The translations under genes and the position numbers were made by a program. The notes under the pieces are model-generated. The model saw nothing but the letters and a program-made list of their open reading frames with translations. It did no database searches and was not told the DNA's origin. Below are positions 6,976 through 12,502 of a DNA stretch of 12,502 bases, piece after piece; within the stretch, counting starts at the first letter, position 1; the number at the start of each line of letters is the position of its first letter. The DNA comes from Actinomycetales bacterium (GTDB taxonomy: Bacteria; Actinomycetota; Actinomycetes; Actinomycetales; Beutenbergiaceae): contig JAENWO010000035.1 of NCBI GenBank assembly GCA_016649925.1, forward strand, positions 1 through 12,502. The letters run 5' to 3'.

Positions 6976-7563
6976 GTGACTTCCACCCCGTTCGACGCCC
7001 AGGACCGCTTCGAGCTCGCCCGCGCCGCCGGCGGGACCCGGACGATCTTCGCCGCCCTCGTGGCCTTCGGCGTCGCCCTCGGATTCCTCGCGGCGGGGCT
7101 CCTCAGCGAGGACACGACCGCCCGGTGGGCCTCGTTGTTTGCGAAGGCGCACCACCTGGAACGCCGCGTCGGGCATCCGCACCGAGGGCGCCGTGATACC
7201 CAGGGTTCGTCCTGGCACGAACCCGAACCGCGGGTAGTAGCCCGGAGAGCCCTCGAGGAAGACGAGCGGCAGCGACCCCGCCGCGACCTCCGCCAGCGCG
7301 TGCCGCACGAGCTGCGAGCCCGTCCCGTCCGCACACCGCCGTACGCAGCGCCTGCTCCAGGTCCGCGACCCGGTGGCCCTCCCCGGTGGCCCTCCCCCGG
7401 TGGCCCTCCCCCGGTGGCCCTCCCCGGCACCTCGCCCTCGAACGCGGCGCTGATCACCGCGCGCACGCGTTCACGTTCTCCCGCGCGTTCGCGGCGGAGG
7501 ACGGCGGATCCCGCGGAGGTGGTCACGTCACCGACCGGAGGCGACCTCCGCCGTCGGGGGTAG
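6976..7563 (+). CDS. Truncated small membrane protein read through into antisense GNAT sequence
   Basis: Not recognised as a known family. The frame starts at GTG 6976 with GGAAG about 10 nt upstream. It encodes a polar N-terminus (TSTPFDAQDRFELARAAGG), one clear membrane segment (about 23-43: IFAALVAFGVALGFLAAGLL) and SEDTTARWASLF. Through about codon 53 nearly every third base is G or C, as in real genes here. At codons 54-55 (TTG TTT, near 7137) this stops, and the rest is the antisense of the GNAT remnant, Arg/Pro-rich and not protein-like. Only the first 50-55 residues look native; the original 3' end was probably lost in a deletion that also clipped the convergent GNAT gene. The nearby LexA box would put the start under SOS control if the gene is still expressed. 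Confidence 0.4.
   Translation: MTSTPFDAQDRFELARAAGGTRTIFAALVAFGVALGFLAAGLLSEDTTARWASLFAKAHHLERRVGHPHRGRRDTQGSSWHEPEPRVVARRALEEDERQRPRRDLRQRVPHELRARPVRTPPYAAPAPGPRPGGPPRWPSPGGPPPVALPGTSPSNAALITARTRSRSPARSRRRTADPAEVVTSPTGGDLRRRG
7137..7526 (-). pseudogene. Decayed GNAT-family N-acetyltransferase
   Basis: Three fragments in shifting frames together resemble a GNAT acetyltransferase of the YhbS type. From GTG 7526: TTSAGSAVLRRERAGERERVRAVISAAF, the usual first strand and helix. After the tandem repeat, a +1-shifted frame reads GHRVADLEQALRTAV, the usual second helix. Another frame then reads DGTGSQLVRHALAEVAAGSLPLVFLEG and SPGYYPRFGFVPGRTLGI.. PDAAFQVVRL, covering the acetyl-CoA-binding GxG loop and the C-terminal half. 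About 60 residues expected between the second helix and the GxG loop are missing, and the last roughly 20-25 residues are gone. Frameshifts plus the internal deletion make it a pseudogene. It lies just downstream of the ABC-2 operon and may have been its neighbour before decay. Confidence 0.75.
7372..7425. repeat. 13/14-bp GC-rich tandem repeat (4 copies)
   Basis: On the plus strand, four adjacent copies of GGTGGCCCTCCCC(C) at 7372-7384, 7385-7398, 7399-7412 and 7413-7425, with lengths 13, 14, 14 and 13 nt. They differ only in a run of 4 or 5 cytosines. One 14-nt copy would restore the reading frame of the acetyltransferase (EVPGEGHRVADLEQAL), so the array looks like slippage expansion within that gene; the extra 40 nt cause the frameshift. 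Confidence 0.9.
7531..7557 (-). terminator. Hairpin terminator candidate of the ABC-2 exporter operon
   Basis: CCGAC-CGGAGG (7531-7541), loop CGA, CCTCCG (7545-7550), a two-base CC bulge, then GTCGG (7553-7557): an 11-bp stem with one bulge. It starts 14 nt beyond the stop of the last exporter gene. It lacks a clear U-run, as is common in actinobacteria. It also sits directly before the GTG of the acetyltransferase remnant. Confidence 0.5.
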
Positions 7564-7571
7564 GGAACTGC

Positions 7572-8384
7572 TCAGGTCAGCAGGAGCGTGCCGACGCGAC
7601 GTGTGGTGGCCCACAACCCGAGCGCGCCGAAGGCCGCGAGGTAGGCCACGTGCCAGAGCAGGCCGACGTGGAGGTCGCCCATCATGAGCCCCCGCACGAG
7701 GTCGACGCCGTGGTAGAGCGGCGTCGCCTGCACCACCCACTGCAGCGCCGGCGGGTACGTGCTGAGCGGGTAGAACGTCGCCGAGAACAGGAACATCGGC
7801 AGGATCGCGAGCTGGACGTAGTCCATGTCGTTCCAGCTGCGCATGTAGGTGGTGCACGCCATCCCCACGGAGGCGAAGGCCAGCCCGATGAGCGTGCAGG
7901 CGCCGATCGCCAGCAGCGACCACCAGGACATCACGAAGCCGCCGATGGTCGCCACGAGGAGGAACATGCTCGAGTACACCAGCCCGCGCAGCAGCGCCCA
8001 GGCGATCTCCCCCACCGCCACGTCGATCGGGCGCAGGGGCGTGGAGAGCACCGAGCGATAGAGCTTGGAGTGCTTGAGCTTGAAGAACACGTTCGAGGTG
8101 GAGTCGTAGATCGCGCCGTTCATCGCGGAGGTCGCCATCAGCGCGGGCGCCACGAAGATCCCGTACGGCACCTCGCGGCCGCCCACGCTCACCGAGCCGA
8201 TCAGGGCGCCGATACCCACCCCCATCGCGAACAGGTAGAAGACCGGCTCGAAGAAGCCGGAGACGAACGTCAGCCAGCCGTGGCGGGCGGAGCGCATGTT
8301 CCGCTCGACCAGGGCCGCCGGCTGCGACAGGGCGATCGGGAGCGGTAGCCGCGCACGTGCCCGCTCGGCCCTGACCTGGCTCAT
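7572..8384 (-). CDS. ABC-2 type exporter permease (NodJ-like), second subunit
   Basis: Membrane subunit of an ABC exporter, 270 aa. A cytoplasmic start (MSQVRAERARARLPLPIALSQPAALVERNMRSARHG) precedes six predicted membrane segments, including FVSGFFEPVFYLFAMGVGIG, YGIFVAPALMATSAMNGAIYDS, a LRGLVYSSMFLLVATIGG pair and LAILPMFLFSATFYPLSTYP. The re-entrant ending is TPLYHGVDLVRGLMMGDLH. The pattern (GIGALIG, VAPALMA, FKLKHSKLYRSVLSTPL, LFSATFYPL) is that of the ABC-2/NodJ family, which moves lipids, polysaccharides or hydrophobic drugs outwards. ATG 8384 shares one base with the upstream permease stop (TGATG), a coupled start; GTG 8387 is a possible alternative. It is last in the operon. Substrate unknown. 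Confidence 0.9.
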   Translation of the reverse strand: MSQVRAERARARLPLPIALSQPAALVERNMRSARHGWLTFVSGFFEPVFYLFAMGVGIGALIGSVSVGGREVPYGIFVAPALMATSAMNGAIYDSTSNVFFKLKHSKLYRSVLSTPLRPIDVAVGEIAWALLRGLVYSSMFLLVATIGGFVMSWWSLLAIGACTLIGLAFASVGMACTTYMRSWNDMDYVQLAILPMFLFSATFYPLSTYPPALQWVVQATPLYHGVDLVRGLMMGDLHVGLLWHVAYLAAFGALGLWATTRRVGTLLLT

Positions 8385-9234
8385 CACACCACCATCCGAC
8401 GACGGAGCAGCCGGACGCTGGCGACGTATCCGAGCGCCGCCCAGAGCGCGAGGTAGCCGACGTGCAGCGCCGCCTGTCCGGGCGTGATCCACATCGGGGT
8501 GCCCGGCCCGAGGCCGAGGGCCCGGGTCAGGGTGACGGCGTGGGTCAGCGGGGAGGCCCAGCCGATCGCCTGCAGCACGGTGGGCAGCTGGCCCAGCGGG
8601 AAGAACGTCCCCGAGAACAGGAACAGCGGCATGATGACGAACCGGTTGAGGATGTTGAAGCCCTCGTCGCTGCGCTGCAGCGTGGTGAAGGCGTAGATCG
8701 GGGTGGCGAACGCGAGCCCACCGAGGACTGCGGCCGGGATCGCGGCGAGCGCGAGCCAACCGCGCATCGCGCCGAGGGTCAGGGCGACGCCCACGAAGAT
8801 CGTGGTCACGAGCGTGAGCCGGAGCGCGAGGTAGGCGAGATGCCCGCGGACGAGGTCCACCACCCGCAGCGGCGTCGCGAGCATCGCCTCGTAGGTGCGC
8901 AGCCACTTGATGGCACCGAAGACGCTGTAGGTGGTCTCGGCCGCCGCGGTCTGCATCGCCTGCGCGGCCAGCAGACCGGTCGCGACGAACGCGACGTAGG
9001 GCACGCCAGGGACCGCCGTCCGGTCTCCGGAGTCGATCAGCGCGCCGAGCCCGTACCCCATCCCAGCCAGGTAGAGCAGGGGTGCGAGGAACGAGGAGAT
9101 GACGGTGGAGGGCCAGATCCTCCGGTAGATCGCGAGCCAGTATCCCAGGACCGAGCGCCAGCCACCGCCGACGGCGGAGCCCGGGTCCGTGGTGAGCTCG
9201 CCGCCCGAGGGGAGCGACGCCGTCGTCCGCTCGG

Positions 9235-9238
<4 letters not shown>
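8384..9238 (-). CDS. ABC-2 type exporter permease (NodJ-like), first subunit
   Basis: Membrane subunit, 284 aa, expected to pair with the adjacent permease as a heterodimer. A disordered N-terminus (1-28) precedes the amphipathic GYWLAIYRRIWPSTVISSF. Six membrane segments follow, with the NodJ-family landmarks LAPLLYLAGMGYGLGALID, VPYVAFVATGLLAAQAMQTAA, ETTYSVFGAIKWLRTYEAMLATPLRVVDLV, FVIMPLFLFSGTFFPLGQLP and SPLTHAVTLTRALGLG. The alanine-rich VALTLGAMRGWLALAAIPAAVLGGLAF is one hydrophobic stretch. ATG 9238 overlaps the ATPase stop by 4 nt (ATGA), indicating coupled translation. The two permeases are recognisably related, which suggests an old duplication. Homologues export very different compounds, so no substrate is assigned. 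Confidence 0.91.
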
Positions 9239-10155
<917 letters not shown>

Positions 10156-10160
10156 GACGG

Positions 10161-10190
10161 GCACACTACCGACGCGCACACTACCGACGC
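10161..10190 (-). promoter_or_regulatory. Duplicated 15-bp promoter unit of the ABC-2 exporter operon
   Basis: Two perfect tandem copies of GCACACTACCGACGC (plus strand) at 10161-10175 and 10176-10190. Each gives TAGTGT on the minus strand, a TAnnnT -10 match. The proximal one ends 7 nt before ATG 10155; the distal one would start transcription 15 nt further upstream. The duplication therefore doubles the -10 element and may give two start sites. Confidence 0.55.
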
Positions 10191-10200
10191 GCGCCAATGC

Positions 10201-10213
10201 TAGTAAGCTACTA
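10201..10213. promoter_or_regulatory. Operator-like inverted repeat upstream of the ABC-2 exporter
   Basis: TAGTA-AGC-TACTA, a perfect 5-bp inverted repeat and an AT-rich island in very GC-rich DNA, lies 46-58 bp before the ATPase ATG. Its position just upstream of the duplicated -10 units suits binding of a dimeric regulator (TetR, MarR, PadR or GntR type). No such regulator is encoded in the window. Confidence 0.45.
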
Positions 10214-10239
10214 TGGAGGCAGCCGGCGGCGGCTGGGGT

Positions 10240-10467
10240 TCAGGAGGAGGCGCGGTGCGTCTGACGGCGGTGGTGCCAACGGACGGAGTCGTCGAGCTCA
10301 TTGACGACGCAGATCGCCTCCCACACGCGGTCGGGGCGCTCCCCGTCCGCGAGCGCCTCGTTCACCGTCCGGCCACCGAGGGGGGCGAGCACCAGGTCCG
10401 CGGCCAGGGAGGACGCGTATCGCCCGAAGATGTCCTCCATCGCGGCCCAGAACTCCGAGTGCTTCAC
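10240..10467 (-). CDS. DUF3046 family protein
   Basis: A 75-aa protein of the actinobacterial DUF3046 family, recognised by the start KHSEFWAAMEDIFGRYASSLAADLVLAPLGGRTVNEALADGERPDRVWEAICVVNELDDSVRWHH (core motifs SEFWxxMxxxFG, ADLVLxxLGGRTxxEALADG and the R-x-VWEAIC block). Function unknown; soluble, no membrane segment. It is usually found beside recA in actinobacteria (M. tuberculosis Rv2738c next to recA Rv2737c, from memory). Here it is separated from recA by an ABC exporter and decayed genes. The start is GTG 10467: it places SEFW at the family's usual N-terminus and has TACTCT 6 nt upstream (leaderless). The longer open frame upstream is repeat-derived Arg/Cys-rich sequence and is not credible. 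Confidence 0.88.
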   Translation of the reverse strand: MKHSEFWAAMEDIFGRYASSLAADLVLAPLGGRTVNEALADGERPDRVWEAICVVNELDDSVRWHHRRQTHRASS

Positions 10468-10473
10468 GTCGTC

Positions 10474-10479
10474 AGAGTA
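10474..10479 (-). promoter_or_regulatory. Candidate -10 element of the DUF3046 gene (leaderless)
   Basis: TACTCT on the minus strand ends 6 nt before GTG 10467, fitting TAnnnT with a leaderless start. No purine-rich Shine-Dalgarno precedes the GTG, which supports this reading. Confidence 0.45.
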
Positions 10480-10539
10480 GCCCGAGGTCCGGAACCTGCT
10501 TCCCGCCCGCGTGGATCGCCCGGACCGCGGCAGCGCACC

Positions 10540-10615
10540 GGCGACGCCGCAACACACCGCCGACGCCGCAACACACCGCCGACGCCGCAACACACCGCCG
10601 ACGCCGCAGCACACC
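10540..10615. repeat. 19-bp tandem repeat (4 copies)
   Basis: Unit GCCGACGCCGCAACACACC. Copies at 10540-10558 (one mismatch at position 2), 10559-10577 and 10578-10596 (both exact), and 10597-10615 (one mismatch, A to G). A degenerate partial copy may precede at about 10525. There is no spacer between copies, so it is a minisatellite/VNTR and not a CRISPR. It lies about 73 bp upstream of the DUF3046 start. Confidence 0.93.
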
Positions 10616-10767
10616 TTGCCCGGTGTCATCTCGCGCTGCACGTGTCCTCTCGAACGGAAGGCGCACCGTCGCTCCGCAAGTCTGCCCGACGCGCTCAAGG
10701 TGTCCTCTCTCGCTACCGGTGGCCGATCGGGTGCGGGATCCGACCATGCCTTCCGCGCAGGCGCGGC

Positions 10768-10785
10768 ACAGCGCGCATGCGCTGT
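10768..10785. promoter_or_regulatory. Inverted repeat overlapping the lhr promoter
   Basis: ACAGCGC-GCAT-GCGCTGT has perfect 7-bp arms and a 4-bp centre. Its right arm overlaps the first bases of the -35-side element of the lhr promoter (10782-10790). The placement suits an operator, though GC-rich palindromes of this length also occur by chance. Confidence 0.4.
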
Positions 10786-10804
10786 CGGTGGCAGACGGCA
10801 CAAT
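10782..10804 (+). promoter_or_regulatory. PafBC-type (RecA-NDp-like) promoter of lhr
   Basis: CTGTCGGTG (10782-10790), then 8 nt, then CACAAT (10799-10804). The upstream element fits TTGTCRGTG except the first base; the -10 fits TAnnnT except its first base; the spacing is exact. Seven nt after the -10 lies an in-frame GTG at 10812, so a leaderless lhr mRNA is predicted. lhr is reported as damage-inducible in mycobacteria, which agrees. Confidence 0.65.
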
Positions 10805-12502
10805 GAGCACCGTGGTGACCGAGCCGAACGCTGCTGGGCTGGCGAGGTTCAGCGAGCCCACCCGCGCCTGGTTCTCCGGTGCGTTCGACGCCCCGACGGC
10901 GGCACAATCGGGAGCGTGGGAAGCGATCGCCTCCCACCGCCATGCGCTGGTCGTCGCCCCGACCGGTTCGGGCAAGACCCTCGCCGCGTTCCTGTGGGCC
11001 CTGGACCACCTGCTCGTCGCCGGGCCTCCGGCCGACCGCGAGCGCCGGTGCCGGGTCCTCTACATCTCCCCGCTCAAGGCCCTCGCGGCCGACATCGAAC
11101 GGAACCTTCGGTCCCCGCTCGTCGGCATCACACGCGCCGCCACCGGCCTCGGCGTCGCGGTCAACGACGTCCGCGTCGGCGTCCGCACCGGTGACACCCC
11201 GGCCTCCGAGCGCCGGGCCTTCGGCACGAGACCACCCGACATCCTCATCACCACGCCGGAGTCGCTGTTCCTCATCCTCACCTCCGCGGCACGCGAGGGT
11301 CTGCGCGGCGTGGAGTACGTCATCCTCGACGAGGTGCACGCCCTCGCCGGGAACAAGCGCGGGGCGCACCTGGCGCTCTCCCTCGAGCGGTTGGACGCCA
11401 TGCTGGACGCCCCGGCGCAGCGGATCGGGCTGTCCGCCACCGTGCAGCCCGTCGAGACCGTCGCCCGCTACCTGGCCGGGGCGCGGAGCCCTTCCGACGG
11501 CGGCCGGACCACCCAGGTGGTGCAGCCGCACGTGGAGAAGGAGCTGCGCATCGACGTCGTCGTCCCGGTCCCGGATCTGAGCGATCTCGCCGGGTACCCC
11601 AGCGCTGCGGACTCGCGGACCGGGGCCGCGGCGGTCGACGGGCCGGACCTCTCCGGGGCGGCGGCGGGCCCTCTCCCCGGGTCGCGCCCTTCGAGCGGGT
11701 CGATCTGGCCACATGTGACCGAGCGCGTCGTCGACCTCATCACCTCGCACCACTCGACGATCGTGTTCACGAACTCCCGGCGTGGGGCCGAAAGGCTCAC
11801 CGCCCGGATCAACGAGGTCCAGGCCGAACGGCTCGTCGAGGCGGCTGGCGTCCCCGAAGCGCACGGCAGCGATGGCGCCGATGGCCCAGTGCCGGCCACC
11901 GACACCGGGTCGATGTGGGCCGCGCAGGTCCCCGGCCAGTCCGGCACCGCCGCCGCACTGCCCGCGAACGCCATCATCGCGCGCGCGCACCACGGGTCGA
12001 TGAGCCGGGAGGAGCGCACCAGCATCGAGTCGGCGCTGAAGTCGGGCCAGCTGCCGGCCGTGGTCGCGACCTCCTCCCTCGAGCTCGGCATCGACATGGG
12101 CGCGGTGGACCTCGTCGTCCAGGTCGGCTCGCCGCCCTCGGTGGCGAGCGCCCTGCAGCGCATCGGCCGCGCCGGTCACCAGGTGGGCGCGCTGTCCCAT
12201 GGCGTGGTGCTGCCCACCCACCGCGGAGACCTGCTCGCCGCCGCGACGACCTCGGTGCGCGCCCGCGAGGGCCGGATCGAGGCGATCACGGTCCCGATGA
12301 ACCCGCTGGACGTCCTCGCCCAGCAGATCGTCGCGATGTCGGCGGTGGACACCTGGGACGTCACCGAGCTGGCCGCGCTCGTGCGGCGCTCGGCACCGTT
12401 CGCCGAGCTCGGCGAGGTGAGCCTGCGGGCCGTGCTGGACATGCTCGCCGGCCGGTACCCCAGCGAGGACTTCGCCGAGCTGCGCCCCCGGATCATCTGG
12501 GA
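10803..12502 (+). CDS. lhr: ATP-dependent helicase Lhr (N-terminal part; 3' end outside window)
   Basis: Large superfamily 2 helicase that translocates 3'-to-5' on single-stranded DNA and unwinds DNA and RNA:DNA duplexes; linked to DNA repair. About 566 residues of a protein usually near 1500 are present and the frame is open at the right edge. Numbered from ATG 10803: Q-motif region with PTAAQSGAWEAI, Walker A APTGSGKT at 52-59, SPLKALAADIERNL, GVRTGDTPASERR, ITTPESLFLILTS, DEVH box at 176-179, LSAT at 210-213, then domain 2 with IVFTNSRRGAERL, HHGSMSREER, VVATSSLELGIDMG and motif VI QRIGRAGH at 452-459. Two low-complexity inserts (about 258-299 and 333-390) interrupt the helicase core. ATG 10803 is the most upstream plausible start. 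GTG 10812, 7 nt after the promoter -10, is an alternative and may be the true one. Confidence 0.95.
   Translation, partial: MSTVVTEPNAAGLARFSEPTRAWFSGAFDAPTAAQSGAWEAIASHRHALVVAPTGSGKTLAAFLWALDHLLVAGPPADRERRCRVLYISPLKALAADIERNLRSPLVGITRAATGLGVAVNDVRVGVRTGDTPASERRAFGTRPPDILITTPESLFLILTSAAREGLRGVEYVILDEVHALAGNKRGAHLALSLERLDAMLDAPAQRIGLSATVQPVETVARYLAGARSPSDGGRTTQVVQPHVEKELRIDVVVPVPDLSDLAGYPSAADSRTGAAAVDGPDLSGAAAGPLPGSRPSSGSIWPHVTERVVDLITSHHSTIVFTNSRRGAERLTARINEVQAERLVEAAGVPEAHGSDGADGPVPATDTGSMWAAQVPGQSGTAAALPANAIIARAHHGSMSREERTSIESALKSGQLPAVVATSSLELGIDMGAVDLVVQVGSPPSVASALQRIGRAGHQVGALSHGVVLPTHRGDLLAAATTSVRAREGRIEAITVPMNPLDVLAQQIVAMSAVDTWDVTELAALVRRSAPFAELGEVSLRAVLDMLAGRYPSEDFAELRPRIIW

Larger units (their letters stand above)
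10468..10802. other. Gene-free divergent region between DUF3046 and lhr
   Basis: No convincing gene lies in these 335 bases. Open frames on both strands are driven by the tandem repeat and read as Arg/Ala/Cys-rich nonsense. The region holds the DUF3046 promoter, the 19-bp repeat array, and the lhr promoter at its right end. Between 10616 and 10767 only a short near-repeat GTGTCCTCTC (twice, about 60 bp apart) was noticed. Confidence 0.7.

Noticed and set aside
10221..10234. Terminator AGCCG-GCGG-CGGCT after DUF3046
   Set aside because: Only 5-bp arms and no T-run; too weak in such GC-rich DNA to call.
10540..10615. CRISPR array
   Set aside because: The 19-bp units are directly adjacent with no unique spacers and no cas genes are present.
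10648..10656. Second LexA box (TCTCGAACGG) upstream of lhr
   Set aside because: Only one half-site CGAAC is present; the GTTCG partner at the right distance is absent.
10240..10803. Extending the DUF3046 gene upstream through the repeat to about 187 codons
   Set aside because: The added part is translated 19-bp repeat (Cys/Arg/Val-rich) and the family begins at the SEFW block; GTG 10467 has its own -10 hexamer.
10713..12221. A 502-codon open frame antisense to lhr
   Set aside because: High-GC shadow: composition is Gly/Arg/Asp-rich without motifs, while the opposite strand holds all the Lhr helicase motifs.

Overview
The window looks like the chromosome of a high-GC Gram-positive bacterium, most likely Actinomycetota and probably a Micrococcales-type genus (Georgenia/Cellulomonas-like; inferred from gene content, not proven). 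Codon third positions are almost all G or C. Several genes have a TAnnnT hexamer 6-8 nt before the start codon, as in leaderless actinobacterial transcripts, and the DNA-damage promoters fit actinobacterial consensus sequences.

Layout. 1-1454 (-): 5' part of miaB (tRNA methylthiotransferase), running off the left edge. 1596-5025 (+): a gluABCD-type amino-acid ABC importer (ATPase, lipoprotein, two permeases). 5037-6715 (-): recX after recA, converging on the importer operon. 6716-6975: the recA control region, holding a PafBC-type (RecA-independent) promoter motif and, further upstream, a palindromic LexA/SOS box. 6976-7526: a scarred segment with a truncated membrane-protein gene (+) and a decayed GNAT acetyltransferase (-) that carries an expanded 13/14-bp GC-rich tandem repeat and appears to lack its middle. 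7572-10155 (-): a translationally overlapped ABC-2 exporter operon (one NodI/DrrA-like ATPase, two NodJ-like permeases). 10240-10467 (-): a DUF3046 protein. 10468-10802: gene-free DNA with four 19-bp tandem repeats and a damage-type promoter for lhr. 10803-12502 (+): N-terminal third of the large helicase Lhr, running off the right edge.

The backbone lhr / DUF3046 / recA-recX / gluABCD / miaB resembles known actinobacterial neighbourhoods (DUF3046 beside recA as Rv2738c-Rv2737c in Mycobacterium tuberculosis; recX-recA beside gluABCD in Corynebacterium glutamicum; both from memory). The ABC exporter and the decayed genes therefore look like an insertion between recA and DUF3046. The strongest functional theme is DNA damage: recA shows both LexA and PafBC-type signals, and lhr shows a second PafBC-like motif placed so that transcription would begin at an in-frame GTG. 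No CRISPR array, tRNA, rRNA, transposase or complete new defence system is visible. The novelty is in regulation and genome scarring.
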